This document shows positions 8,953 to 18,530 of a DNA stretch of 64,000 nt, one piece after another. How positions within the stretch are numbered: the stretch's first letter is position 1; the number at the start of each line of letters is the position of its first letter. The stretch covers positions 1 through 64,000 of the forward strand of contig NZ_BMWT01000008.1 of NCBI RefSeq assembly GCF_014651375.1, read 5' to 3'. Made by a program: the position numbers and the translations under genes. Under the pieces are notes generated by a model. That model was not told the origin of the DNA, made no database searches, and saw nothing but the letters and a program-made list of their open reading frames with translations. This DNA is from Tateyamaria omphalii (GTDB taxonomy: Bacteria > Pseudomonadota > Alphaproteobacteria > Rhodobacterales > Rhodobacteraceae).

Positions 8953-10158
8953 TTACTCCGCCGCGATCTCATCAGCGTTTCCCGCCGCTTCCCCAAAGCC
9001 TTTAGGCACGGGAAGGTCCGGCATTGTTGCCGCGCGCTTTTGCAACGCCCGCCCAATCACCACGCGGCTGATTTCTGTCGTACCGTCGACGATACGCAGC
9101 ATCTGAGCCAAACGAGACAGGCGGTCCAAACCATATGGTTGCAGCAACCCCATGCCCCCGAGGACTTGCGTACACGTATTGGCGGCCTTCACCGCCGCAT
9201 CCGGAACAAATCGCTTGGCATGGGCGGCCATCAAGGGGCCATCCTCTGACCCTAGCGCTTCTGCCGCCTTGCGATAGAGAAGCCTCGACGCTTCAAGATC
9301 GGTCGCGACCTCACCCAACATCCACTGGATACCATCCAGATCCAGGTTCTTGCCCCCAAACATCTTGCGGTTCTTGGAGTACGACAGCGCCGTATCAAGA
9401 GCGGATTGCATCAGGCCGCAACACCCTGACGCAATGGAAACGCGTGCGATGTCGATGGCCATAAGGGACCCCTGTAGACCCTGACCAACAGGCAGGATGA
9501 TGTTGTCTTCGCTAACAACCACATTGTCGAGATACATCTCTGACATCGGCAGAAAATTGTAGGATGGCGTATCATAAAGCGGACCAAAGCTGATACCAGG
9601 CGCATCAGCCGGGATTGCAATCATCGCCATGTCCTTGTGACCTGGTACGTCACTTGTTTTAACGACGGTAAAATAAACGTCAGCTTCCGTCGCAAGGCTG
9701 ACCCACGCTTTGGACCCATTGATTGTCCATGTTCCATCATCATTTATCATGGCGCGGGTATACATTTGCATGGGGTCGGAACCCGACTGCGGTTCAGTCA
9801 ATGCAAAGTTCGCAAGCTTGCGACCAGACGTAAGATCACGAGCCCACCGTTGCTTGAAGGCTTCCGTGCCAAAGCTGCATCCGGCAAAGGTGCAGATATT
9901 GTGCATGGACAAGGCAAACGCATATGCGCCATCACCAACCCCCAATTGCTCGTAAACCTGGATTCCTTCCGACAAGGGCAAGCCCTGGCCACCATGCTCC
10001 TCCGGTGCATAGAGGCCAGTCAGGCCAACAGCCCCGGCCTTGTCCGACGCGTCGCGCGGCCATGTTTTCCCAGCGTTCCACTTATCCACACTGGGCAAGA
10101 TCACTTGTTCAGCATGGTCCTGTGCGGCTGTCAGAATGGTTGCAAGCTTATCCGTCAC
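8953..10158 (-). CDS. Acyl-CoA dehydrogenase family protein
   Basis: A 401-residue flavoprotein of the acyl-CoA dehydrogenase fold. It has the middle-domain signature ALTEPQSGSDP, the C-terminal QVLGGMGLLQPYGLDRLSRL region and the IVDGTTEISRVVIGRAL segment, where the glutamate occupies the catalytic-base position of many family members. It oxidises an acyl-CoA to the 2-enoyl-CoA and hands electrons to ETF. The chain length is not predictable. An AraC regulator lies upstream on the same strand and may control it. Confidence 0.88.
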   Translation of the reverse strand: MTDKLATILTAAQDHAEQVILPSVDKWNAGKTWPRDASDKAGAVGLTGLYAPEEHGGQGLPLSEGIQVYEQLGVGDGAYAFALSMHNICTFAGCSFGTEAFKQRWARDLTSGRKLANFALTEPQSGSDPMQMYTRAMINDDGTWTINGSKAWVSLATEADVYFTVVKTSDVPGHKDMAMIAIPADAPGISFGPLYDTPSYNFLPMSEMYLDNVVVSEDNIILPVGQGLQGSLMAIDIARVSIASGCCGLMQSALDTALSYSKNRKMFGGKNLDLDGIQWMLGEVATDLEASRLLYRKAAEALGSEDGPLMAAHAKRFVPDAAVKAANTCTQVLGGMGLLQPYGLDRLSRLAQMLRIVDGTTEISRVVIGRALQKRAATMPDLPVPKGFGEAAGNADEIAAE

Positions 10159-10340
10159 GGCAGTTTCCTTGTGGAATGAAAATTATCGCAAAACGCCATA
10201 TCCGCCCATCGACCTCAAAGTGATCCATGACGCCGGTAGATACTGAACACGCTGTTTACAGGGGAAATATGATCACAAATCATCGATACGCCATCTCCTG
10301 CGATGACAAGATCCTATCGAAAAGTGACAAATGACACGTA

Positions 10341-11360
10341 TCAATTACGTGGACGGCGGTAGCTGCGTGGCGTGTTCCCTGTCCATCGCTGAAAAGCGCG
10401 ATGGAAATTTGCCGCAGATGAGAAGCCGACATCCTGCGCGATCTCCTCGATCGACTTTTGCCCCGCGCGCAAACTTCGAATGGCGATGTCACGGCGCAGC
10501 CCATCCTTGATGGATTGAAAGGACGTGCCGTCCGCCTCCAATCTCCGAATGAGAGTACGCGGTGTCATGTTCATGGCGTCCGCAGCATTTGCCAGGCTGG
10601 CTTTGTCCCAGCCCGTGCGACTGAGATAGGTGCGCACACGTAGCGACTGGGTGTGTTCCCGCGATCTCGTAAAAATCCAGTCACGCGGCGCATTCTGCAA
10701 GAAATCGTCAAGATCAGCTCTGTCGCGCACTTGCACTCGACCAATTTTTTCTGTGTCGAAGGTAAGTGACGTTACTGGCATGGCAAACGACACCTGCGCC
10801 GGGAATATGATTGCATAGTCCTGGTCGAATTCCGGGCGCGCAAACGCAAATCCAACATGTTTTACTGGGACTTCATGTCCAGCCATCCAGGACACCAGGC
10901 CGTGGGCCAACTTGAGGATCAACATGTGACCGAACCTTTGTACCTTGGCGTCGCCACGAGGATGCAAGGCCAATGTCAAAACATCATCTGTTTCTGCGAG
11001 GTGCATTTCATAATCGTCCAGCAGCAGATTCCAGAATGTCGAAAACCTGTACAGCGCCGACGACAGGGTCGTGGCTTCGCGCACAGACGTCAAAAGGTGC
11101 TGTAATGCACGTGGTCGGACCGGACGGCTCCAAAGCCCCATCATTTCGTCCCCAGTTTCGACAGCAGCCAATTGGTACAGGCTCACAATCTGGTCGAGGG
11201 TGATCCTATCATTCGTGTAACCGGGGCTGATAGAAAGGTGCGACCGCTCAAGAAGCGAAGCCAATTGCGCATCCGAGCAAAGCTGGCGCAATGCGTCCAA
11301 CCAATCACTGACAAACTGGTAAGAAACGGTGGAGAGTGTCGTCGGTCGTGCAGATGTCAT
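10341..11360 (-). CDS. AraC-family regulator with arabinose-binding-like N domain (OruR/ArgR-like type)
   Basis: A 339-residue protein with a ligand-binding-type N-terminal domain of about 210 residues and a C-terminal AraC DNA-binding domain. The last HTH carries IAQDVGFSSAANFHRAFQRWTGNTPRSYR. This architecture (Arabinose_bd plus HTH_18) is that of OruR-like regulators. It sits 182 bp upstream of the acyl-CoA dehydrogenase on the same strand, making it the best candidate regulator of that gene. The inducer is unknown. Confidence 0.87.
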   Translation of the reverse strand: MTSARPTTLSTVSYQFVSDWLDALRQLCSDAQLASLLERSHLSISPGYTNDRITLDQIVSLYQLAAVETGDEMMGLWSRPVRPRALQHLLTSVREATTLSSALYRFSTFWNLLLDDYEMHLAETDDVLTLALHPRGDAKVQRFGHMLILKLAHGLVSWMAGHEVPVKHVGFAFARPEFDQDYAIIFPAQVSFAMPVTSLTFDTEKIGRVQVRDRADLDDFLQNAPRDWIFTRSREHTQSLRVRTYLSRTGWDKASLANAADAMNMTPRTLIRRLEADGTSFQSIKDGLRRDIAIRSLRAGQKSIEEIAQDVGFSSAANFHRAFQRWTGNTPRSYRRPRN

Positions 11361-11765
11361 ACCGTCAGGTTAGTCATGTTCGGGCGGACCAACCAATAGA
11401 TGATGTCCACATCGACGATGATTGAACCAGGTGTTTTCTCAAGTCAGTTTGCGTGCGGACACAGACGACGGGAACCAAACCGAGCATCCGGCAGGGCAAC
11501 ATTCAAAGCCCCTCAAAGACGGTGGTTCACACTCGTCCATCACACCGAAATCAAATGATCTTACCGTAGTGAACGACCTGTTCTGGTCCCGGTTGCCCGG
11601 CTCTCAATAGCGCAAAATGCATCGGACAAGATTTGACGAGGAACCAAATTACCAATTTCACAAAGAACTGAAGAAACGGCTTACCCTGCAAATACACAAA
11701 AAAATTGAATCCAAAGTCGAAATCAACCTAAAGTAGTTCAATTAACAAGTTCAAGGATTGAAGTC
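11361..11765. other. Intergenic region between divergent AraC and histidine-kinase genes
   Basis: About 400 bp without a convincing gene. The right part (11640-11760) is clearly A-rich and should contain the promoter of the kinase operon; an AAGGA ribosome site stands about 9 bases before the kinase ATG. The left part should hold the AraC promoter. A 62-codon plus-strand frame at 11422-11610 has no good ribosome site and no recognisable product. Confidence 0.5.
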
Positions 11766-13142
11766 ATGCTTCAGCCGGTACCAACGAATCTTGGTCAGCG
11801 AAACGGGGCCAGCGAAACACAAATGCTTCGGACGCTAAACACGTTTGCGGTCGATCTTATGTCGATCCCAAGCGTCGAAGACTTGATTTGGTACGTTGCC
11901 CAGAACGTGGTTGGAAAGCTGGGGTTCATCGATTGCGTGATCTACCTGAGTAACGAGGCGCAAACCGACTTAACACAGGTCGCTGCATGGGGGGAAAAGA
12001 ACCCCTTTGGCCGAAATATCGTCAACCCGTTGGTCATTCCATTTGGGCGCGGCATAACCGGCCAGGTCGCTCAAAGTGGCAAGCCCATCATTGTGGACGA
12101 CCTGGTCGAGGACGAAAACTACATCGCCGACACGCAACCCGCACGCTCAGAAATCTGCGTCCCGCTGACGTCTGCAGGCAACGTCGTCGGTGTGATCGAC
12201 AGCGAACATCCGGACATTGCCGTATTCGGCGAACCAGAGTTGGAGATACTGAGCACAGTTGCTGCAATGACAAGCGCAAAGCTCGAACTTCTGGAGGAAT
12301 CCCGAAGGTCCCAGAAACGCTACGAAGACCTCGTGTCAGCCCATTCGCAACTGACGTCGGAAACCCGCAACAGAAAAGCACTGGAAGCCAAACTTTTCGA
12401 AACGCGCAAACTGGATGCGATCGGGTGGCTAACCGGTCGGTTTGCACATGAATTCAACAACTTGCTGACTGTTGTCTCCGGGAACATAGAGCTTTTGGAA
12501 CTCGATGCATCCGGACCAAACAGCGACGACACACTGAAAACCATAAAGACAGCATCAGGCCGTGGTGCAAAGTTGATCCAGGATATGCTGGCCTTTGCGC
12601 AAAGAACGCGCTTGGTTCCAAAAACCCTGAATCTGAACACGCTTCTTTCGGCTTTCTGCGAGAATTTCGAAAGATCGCTCGCAGAGCATGTCGAGACCAA
12701 TCTTGATCGAAACCTGTGGTCTGTGTTCGTCGACCCCTTGGCGATGGAGAACATGCTTTTCAATCTTGTCTTGAACGGCATCGATGCAATGCCAAACGGG
12801 GGCACGATCAGGATCACGACTGAAAACGTTTTCCACACGTTGCCAGAGGGGCGGCATTTCCCGTCTGAACTGCCACCGGGGCGCTATGTTCGATTGAGCG
12901 TTACAGATCACGGAGAAGGTATTTCCGCAGAACGCTTGCCGCAAATCTTTGACCCGTTTTTCACAACGAAAGCCGTTGGCGAAGGCACCGGATTGGGCCT
13001 GTCCATGGTGCTTGGGGTCATGCGGCAATCCGGTGGCACCGTCGCAGTGCGCAGCAAGGTTGGAGAAGGTTCGACCTTTGAACTCTACTTTCCCACGGGT
13101 TCGACGGACGGAGGGAACATGACATCCTCAGATAACCAATAA
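11766..13142 (+). CDS. GAF-domain sensor histidine kinase
   Basis: A 458-residue soluble kinase. Residues from about 20 to 180 form a GAF domain (RGITGQVAQSGKPIIVDD), followed by a short coiled linker and a phosphoacceptor helix with the H-box FAHEFNNLL. The ATPase domain shows an N-box (NLVLNGIDAMP), a G1 box (DHGEGIS), an F-box (FDPFFTTK) and a G2 box (GEGTGLGLS). It lacks membrane helices and a receiver domain, and no response regulator is encoded nearby. The oxygenase gene starts 5 bp after its stop, so the signal may control that function. Confidence 0.9.
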   Translation: MLQPVPTNLGQRNGASETQMLRTLNTFAVDLMSIPSVEDLIWYVAQNVVGKLGFIDCVIYLSNEAQTDLTQVAAWGEKNPFGRNIVNPLVIPFGRGITGQVAQSGKPIIVDDLVEDENYIADTQPARSEICVPLTSAGNVVGVIDSEHPDIAVFGEPELEILSTVAAMTSAKLELLEESRRSQKRYEDLVSAHSQLTSETRNRKALEAKLFETRKLDAIGWLTGRFAHEFNNLLTVVSGNIELLELDASGPNSDDTLKTIKTASGRGAKLIQDMLAFAQRTRLVPKTLNLNTLLSAFCENFERSLAEHVETNLDRNLWSVFVDPLAMENMLFNLVLNGIDAMPNGGTIRITTENVFHTLPEGRHFPSELPPGRYVRLSVTDHGEGISAERLPQIFDPFFTTKAVGEGTGLGLSMVLGVMRQSGGTVAVRSKVGEGSTFELYFPTGSTDGGNMTSSDNQ

Positions 13143-13147
13143 GGGTT

Positions 13148-14224
13148 TTGCATTTGCGTGCATCGATCGCCGAAGAGGCCAAAGAGTTTTCCGGCACGTT
13201 CAATTCCTTGCCGCTCATCAATGTAGAAGGATTGACCTCCTTAGACAGCGAAGAGCGCGTACAAATCGCGGATAACATTGGCCTTGCAGCCCGTGACATT
13301 GGTTTTTTCAGGATCGTGGGCCACGGGATCGACCTGTCGCTGATCGAACGCGCCTATCAGATGTCGGAACAGTTCTTTGCTCTGCCAGATCGGGTAAAGC
13401 GTCGCTACTACATCGGGCTAAGCACAAATCACCGAGGGTATGTGCCATTCACGGAAAAAGGCGACTACCCGGACGAGATGAACCGCAGTTACGAAGCATT
13501 CGATCTTGGTCTGGATTTGCCTGCTGATGACCCGGACTACCTGGATGGAAACCGCTTGCTCGGGCCCAATGTCTGGCCTCGCGTCACAGGCTTCAAGGGC
13601 ACGATATCAGAGTATTACAGGCAGATTTCTGCGCTTGGCCGCCTCATCTGCGCATCGCTCGAACTGCATCTGGGATTGTCCCCAGGGACGATGACAGATC
13701 ACATGACCAAACCCGTGTCCCAACTTCGATTGCTGCACTATGTGCGGCAAAGCAATGAGATCGACACAAAGTCAGTCAATATGGGTGCGCACACTGACTA
13801 CGAATGCCTGACACTGCTGCACACCAGAAATGCAGGACTACAGGTCATGAACTCAGATGACCGCTGGATCGATGTGCCCGTCGATCCACGTGTATTCGTT
13901 GTGAACATCGGCGACATGCTCGAAGCGTGGACAAACGGCCTACTCCGTTCCACACCGCACAGGGTGCTGAACATCAGTCCCGAACGGTTCTCGATGCCCT
14001 ATTTCGTCGCCGCGAACCACGACACGGTCATCCGTCCTTTCCCCGAACTCGTTGGACAGGGTGAACAGTGCCGGTACGCCCCATTCCAAGCCGGTGCCCA
14101 TCTGGAACGGATGCTGGTAAGGGACTTTCCCTATTTGCGAAACCTCGTCACGGACAAAGCAATGGACGGGTCAGCCGCAATCAAGAACCCATTTGAGAAC
14201 CGTATGAACGGGAGTAAACAGTAA
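13148..14224 (+). CDS. Fe(II)/2-oxoglutarate-dependent oxygenase, isopenicillin-N-synthase family
   Basis: A 358-residue protein with the N-terminal DIOX_N region (GFFRIVGHGID) and a C-terminal double-stranded beta-helix. Iron ligands are visible as H215 and D217 in GAHTDYE and H271 in STPHRV; R280 in ERFSMPYF is the expected 2-oxoglutarate-binding residue. The start is TTG at 13148, 5 bp after the kinase stop. The family hydroxylates or desaturates small molecules; the substrate here is unknown. Its place between a kinase and a LysE exporter suggests an amino-acid-like substrate or product. Confidence 0.87.
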   Translation: MHLRASIAEEAKEFSGTFNSLPLINVEGLTSLDSEERVQIADNIGLAARDIGFFRIVGHGIDLSLIERAYQMSEQFFALPDRVKRRYYIGLSTNHRGYVPFTEKGDYPDEMNRSYEAFDLGLDLPADDPDYLDGNRLLGPNVWPRVTGFKGTISEYYRQISALGRLICASLELHLGLSPGTMTDHMTKPVSQLRLLHYVRQSNEIDTKSVNMGAHTDYECLTLLHTRNAGLQVMNSDDRWIDVPVDPRVFVVNIGDMLEAWTNGLLRSTPHRVLNISPERFSMPYFVAANHDTVIRPFPELVGQGEQCRYAPFQAGAHLERMLVRDFPYLRNLVTDKAMDGSAAIKNPFENRMNGSKQ

Positions 14225-14227
14225 ACG

Positions 14228-14881
14228 ATGCCAAGTTTTGACGCGATGATCGCCGTGGCGCTGGCGGGGCTGACCCTCAGCGCAACACCTGGCCCTTCAA
14301 TGCTTTATGTACTGTCGCGGACTGTTGGTCAGAACCGGTTGGCCGGCCTCGCCTCGGCGCTCGGCCTGTGCCTAGGAGGTATCGTTCTGGCCGTCGCCAC
14401 CGCGTTGGGACTGGCAACCGTGTTTCAAACGTCCGATTGGCTGGTGACAATCCTGCGGTATGTCGGATCTGCTTACCTGATTTGGCTTGGCGTCGACATG
14501 ATCCGCAGCGCCAAGGCTGAATCGCAGGTCACATTCGATGTTGAGAAGGTCCGAACGAAACCACTTGGCGCAATCATATGGCAAGGTGTGATTGTTGAGG
14601 TTCTGAACCCAAAAACCGTCCTGTTCTTTGCACTCTTTCTTCCGCCCTTTATCAATGCCGGTGACATTCATGCGCCACATGCCAGTGTGCAAATCCAGCT
14701 TCTGGTCCTTGGCATACTAGTGCCTTTGACGGCGATCCCATCCGACCTGGTCGTGGCTTATATGGGGGGCACCATGACCAAGGTCATCAACCGGCAAAGG
14801 GCCATGCGCGAACGCATGGCCTGGATTGGAGGCTTCATATTGATTGGAATTGCGCTGAACCTGCATTTGCAAATCATTTGA
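14228..14881 (+). CDS. LysE/RhtB-family amino-acid exporter
   Basis: A 217-residue membrane protein with about six helices and the LysE-family opening (GLTLSATPGPSMLYVLSRT) and a NPKTVLFFALFLPPF segment in the middle. The family exports amino acids or related compounds. The start is 3 bp after the oxygenase stop, so the three genes form an operon. Its 3' end overlaps by 8 bp the end of the convergent GAF-protein gene. Confidence 0.88.
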   Translation: MPSFDAMIAVALAGLTLSATPGPSMLYVLSRTVGQNRLAGLASALGLCLGGIVLAVATALGLATVFQTSDWLVTILRYVGSAYLIWLGVDMIRSAKAESQVTFDVEKVRTKPLGAIIWQGVIVEVLNPKTVLFFALFLPPFINAGDIHAPHASVQIQLLVLGILVPLTAIPSDLVVAYMGGTMTKVINRQRAMRERMAWIGGFILIGIALNLHLQII

Positions 14882-15317
14882 TGAAGCGGTGAAGAGCAGC
14901 GACCAGTTCATCTCGCCGAGACAGAATGGTCGACTGGCAACGCTCTACCTCATCCGGCGAAAAATAGTGTTCCCGGTCTAAAATGTTGACAGTCCCAATG
15001 ACACGGCCATCAGTGATCGGGACATTCAGCGCGGACTGGCACCCAAGGCTTTCGATTAGTGCGTAGTCTGCAAAGTAGATGGCAAACCCGGCAACCGTGT
15101 TGGCGACAAATGTCTCACCACGATCGATGACCATGTCGGTCCATGCACCTTGTGACATCGGCTTGGTGCCCGAGACCGGGTAGGTCTCGGGGTGTGAGGT
15201 ATAAATGCGCTGCGCAAGTCCGGCCCCGTGGTCAAGGACCGTGACGGTGAACAAGTGCCCACCGACGTCCTTGTGCAAATCGGCAAAGAATGCATCAGGC
15301 GACGCTGCGCTGCTCAT
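14874..15317 (-). CDS. Stand-alone GAF-domain protein
   Basis: A 147-residue protein that is essentially one GAF domain: the core motif QSALNVPITDGRVIGTVNIL sits in the second half. It has no output domain. Its ATG overlaps the stop of the second peptide-binding protein in an ATGA, so it is translated with the dipeptide transporter operon as the last cistron. A small-molecule sensing or redox role is conceivable, but not visible in the sequence. Confidence 0.8.
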   Translation of the reverse strand: MSSAASPDAFFADLHKDVGGHLFTVTVLDHGAGLAQRIYTSHPETYPVSGTKPMSQGAWTDMVIDRGETFVANTVAGFAIYFADYALIESLGCQSALNVPITDGRVIGTVNILDREHYFSPDEVERCQSTILSRRDELVAALHRFIK

Positions 15318-16906
15318 TCCTTTTCAACAAGCCGGTAAAACACGTAGTCGGACGTCGCCCCATTCACGAACCCGTCGACGTTATCGCGCATTGCAACCTG
15401 CTTGATGGCCTGGAACATGATCACAAACGGTGCTTCGGCCTGCGTTTCCGCCTGCAACTCCAGATACATATCCAGACGTTTGTCTGCGTCTTGTTCGGCC
15501 AGGGCAGCCATGGTTTTCTCGTTCATCTCTGCCGGTGGCATCCACGCATTGCGCCAGGTCGTCGTCGAAGCATATTTGTCATCCGAGTTGTCGGCATTAT
15601 ACGCAAACGCCTTGGCGTTCGAATGCGGGTCCATGAAATCTGGGCCCCAGTACAGCATCATCGCCTCATGGGTGCGTGCACGATACTTTGTAATTACTTG
15701 CGCGCCGGTCCCTGCCACGATCTCAAGGTTGATGCCCCCTTCGGCAAAAGACGCCTGCAACGCTTGCGCCATCTCGACAAAGGTCGGCGCCGAAATCACA
15801 TCCATCGTCACATTGATCGGCGTTTCCACCCCGGCATCCGCAAGGATTTGCTTGGCCTTCTCAGGATTGTAGATGAACGGAGTGTCTGTCAGCGCGCCGG
15901 GAAAGCCGTCTGGCCAGAAGGCCTGATGGACCTTCATCTGCCCTTTAAGCATCCCGTCGGCCATACCCTCATAGTCCACAAGGTAGCGCGCTGCTTCCCA
16001 AACCGCCGGATCGGTTAGGCTTTCGGTTTTCTGGTTGAACGACACCCAGTGCACAGCGGCCTGCGGGTAAGTTTCCACGCGGACGCCATCGGCACCCTCA
16101 AGGCCGGCGATCTGTCCCGGATCCAGGTTCTTGGCCATGTCGATATCGCCCGCCTCAAGTTGCAGGCGTTGGGTTGCCCCTTCGGGGTTGTGCTGAATAA
16201 CGACACGATCCATCGCGGGTCCGCCCTGGTAGTAATCAGGGTTGGCATCAAGCGAGAGGATATCCGCAGGCCGGTAGGTTCCGAGGCTGAAAGGGCCGGT
16301 CCCGGCAGAATTCTTGTTCATCCAGGCATGGCCCATGTCGCCATCAACCTCATTTGCCATCACGGTTTCCATGTCCACAATGGACGCGGGCCGTGCGGCC
16401 AGAACATTCAGAACAAAGGACGGTGCAAAATCGCCATCATAGCGCACAGTCACCGTATCGCCATTTGCCGTGACCATCTGTTCGATGTTGTCAGGCGTCC
16501 AGCCCAGTTGGGTCAGGATAAAGGATGGCGCCTTTTCAAGCGTGACCACGCGCTTCCACGACCCGACCACATCTTCTGCCCGTAACGGGTTACCCGAATG
16601 GAAGGCCACACCTTCGCGCAGCGTAAAGGTGACGGTTTTGTTCTGTGCATCAATCTGCCAGTCCGTTGCCAGAGCTGGCGCAAGAACCGTGGTGTCTGCA
16701 GCATCGTATCGCACAAGCGTGTCATATGTGTTGGCGACATACTCGCCCGAACTGAACTCGTACGCGGACGCCGGATCGATGGTGACGATGTCATCGATGT
16801 TCTGTGCCACGACAAGGATGTTGTCTGGTGTGTCCGCATAAAGTGGCATAATGGCCAGCGCGCTGGCCGAAACACCTGCAAACAAGACTTTTCTGAAATG
16901 GTACAT
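15314..16906 (-). CDS. ABC peptide-binding protein, family 5 (second paralogue of the operon)
   Basis: A 530-residue periplasmic protein. I chose the ATG at 16906, behind a GGGGGA ribosome site, over a frame extending to 17053, because MYHFRKVLFAGVSASAL is a typical signal peptide. The mature part starts near ADTPDNILVVAQNIDDI and shows LREGVAFHSGNPL and LVDYEGMADGMLKGQ, both closely matched in the first binding protein of the operon. It lies at the distal end, after both ATPases. It probably broadens the importer's substrate range. Confidence 0.88.
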   Translation of the reverse strand: MYHFRKVLFAGVSASALAIMPLYADTPDNILVVAQNIDDIVTIDPASAYEFSSGEYVANTYDTLVRYDAADTTVLAPALATDWQIDAQNKTVTFTLREGVAFHSGNPLRAEDVVGSWKRVVTLEKAPSFILTQLGWTPDNIEQMVTANGDTVTVRYDGDFAPSFVLNVLAARPASIVDMETVMANEVDGDMGHAWMNKNSAGTGPFSLGTYRPADILSLDANPDYYQGGPAMDRVVIQHNPEGATQRLQLEAGDIDMAKNLDPGQIAGLEGADGVRVETYPQAAVHWVSFNQKTESLTDPAVWEAARYLVDYEGMADGMLKGQMKVHQAFWPDGFPGALTDTPFIYNPEKAKQILADAGVETPINVTMDVISAPTFVEMAQALQASFAEGGINLEIVAGTGAQVITKYRARTHEAMMLYWGPDFMDPHSNAKAFAYNADNSDDKYASTTTWRNAWMPPAEMNEKTMAALAEQDADKRLDMYLELQAETQAEAPFVIMFQAIKQVAMRDNVDGFVNGATSDYVFYRLVEKE

Positions 16907-16932
16907 GTAGTCCCCCGTTTCTGGAGTGCGCC

Positions 16933-17673
16933 TCAAACCGAGGCCTGAAGTAAATGCTGCGAATAGGGATGGGTCGCCTGCATGGCACGCAAGGCGGCAA
17001 CATCCATGATCTCGACAATCTCGCCGTCCTTCATCACGGCAAGCCGGTCGCACATGTGGCCCACGACACTCAGGTCATGGGACACCATCAGGTACGTCAG
17101 CCCATGTTCCTGCCGCAGATCGGCAAGAAGATTCAGAATCTCGGCCTGAACGGACACGTCCAGCGCCGAGGTTGGTTCATCCAAAAGCAAAAGCTCGGGT
17201 TCTGGCGCCAGGGCACGGGCTATTGCAACACGCTGCCGCTGACCGCCCGACAATTGATGGGGATAGCGAAAGCGGAATTTCTGCCCCAACCCAACATCAT
17301 CGAGCAGCTTCACCACACGGGCATCTATGTCGTTGAAGCCATGAAGATGCAGGGTTTCACCCAGAACCGCATCGACGGAATGGCGCGGGTGAAGCGAGGC
17401 ATATGGGTCCTGAAAGACCATCTGGACTTTTTTGTAGAACTGCTTGGGGCGGCTCCGACCAATGGCCATCCCCCCCACCGCAATCCTGCCCGACCAAGTT
17501 GGTGCAAGCCCGGTGATCGCGCGCAGGATCGTGGACTTGCCTGATCCACTCTCTCCAACAAGACCAAAGCTTTCCCCGGCCCCGACATTGAAACTGGCCT
17601 GTTTGACCGCATCCACCCGATCCCGGTCGCGCCCGAACCAGACGTTCAGACCTTCAATTTCCAACATGCTCAT
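16933..17673 (-). CDS. Oligo/dipeptide ABC transporter ATPase, DppF type
   Basis: A 246-residue ATPase starting MSMLEIEGLNVWFG. Walker A is GESGSGKST, the signature YPHQLSGGQRQRVAIARAL is canonical and Walker B is LLLLDEPTSALDVS. The ATG at 17673 overlaps the upstream stop as ATGA, which favours this start. It is shorter than E. coli DppF and lacks the C-terminal oligopeptide extension. It forms a heterodimer with the ATPase encoded next to it. Confidence 0.9.
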   Translation of the reverse strand: MSMLEIEGLNVWFGRDRDRVDAVKQASFNVGAGESFGLVGESGSGKSTILRAITGLAPTWSGRIAVGGMAIGRSRPKQFYKKVQMVFQDPYASLHPRHSVDAVLGETLHLHGFNDIDARVVKLLDDVGLGQKFRFRYPHQLSGGQRQRVAIARALAPEPELLLLDEPTSALDVSVQAEILNLLADLRQEHGLTYLMVSHDLSVVGHMCDRLAVMKDGEIVEIMDVAALRAMQATHPYSQHLLQASV

Positions 17674-18530
17674 ATGCGGCCACTCACACTGGGGGCTTCG
17701 GACCATTCAGGGTCTCGTGACAGAACATCAAGCCGTGCACGGGGCGCGTCCAGCCGCGGCAGCGAGTTCAGCAAACCGCGCGTATAGGGGTGCTGTGCAT
17801 CATGCAGCTTGTCAGCATCGCAAACCTCTACGATCCGCCCCGCATACATGATCAGCACCCTGTCGCAGAAATCGGCCACCAGATTCAGGTCATGGCTGAT
17901 AAAGATCAGGCCCATCCCCCGTTCCTTGACCAGCTTGTCCATGATGTCGAGCACCTGCCGTTGAACGGACACGTCCAGCGCCGAGGTAGGCTCATCCGCG
18001 ATGAGGATTTCAGGGTTGGGGATCAGCATCATCGCGATCATGATCCGCTGCCCCATACCGCCCGACATCTCGTGTGGATAGGCACGCATCACACGTTCGG
18101 GATTGCGGATCGACACCGCTTCCAACATTTCAAGCGCCTTACCCCACGCCTCGGACTTTGACGCCTTGTTGTGCAATCGGTATGCTTCGATGATCTGATC
18201 ACCAATCGTCATCACCGGGTTCAATGAGAATTTGGGGTCCTGCATGACCATAGAAATGCGCTCTCCGCGCACCTCCCGCATTTCCTTTTCGGATTTTTGC
18301 AACAGATCCACGCCATCCAGCTTGATATGATCCGCTTCAACGATACCCGGTGAACGAATGAGCCTCAGGATGGCGCGTCCGGTCATGGACTTGCCGGATC
18401 CGCTCTCACCTACAATACCAAGCCGTTCGCGACCGAGCGTGAAAGAAACACCTCGCACGGCATCGAAGACGCCTTGGCGGGTCGGGAACCTGACCCACAG
18501 GTTTTCTACATCGAGAAGGGTATCCATCAT
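17670..18530 (-). CDS. Oligo/dipeptide ABC transporter ATPase, DppD type
   Basis: A 286-residue ATPase with Walker A GESGSGKS, signature YPHEMSGGMGQRIMIAMML and Walker B ILIADEPTSALDVS. The C-terminal HPYTRGLLNSLPRLD is the oligopeptide-transporter extension typical of DppD/OppD. The start reads ATGATGA and overlaps the permease stop. It drives import together with the DppF-type subunit. Confidence 0.9.
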   Translation of the reverse strand: MMDTLLDVENLWVRFPTRQGVFDAVRGVSFTLGRERLGIVGESGSGKSMTGRAILRLIRSPGIVEADHIKLDGVDLLQKSEKEMREVRGERISMVMQDPKFSLNPVMTIGDQIIEAYRLHNKASKSEAWGKALEMLEAVSIRNPERVMRAYPHEMSGGMGQRIMIAMMLIPNPEILIADEPTSALDVSVQRQVLDIMDKLVKERGMGLIFISHDLNLVADFCDRVLIMYAGRIVEVCDADKLHDAQHPYTRGLLNSLPRLDAPRARLDVLSRDPEWSEAPSVSGRI

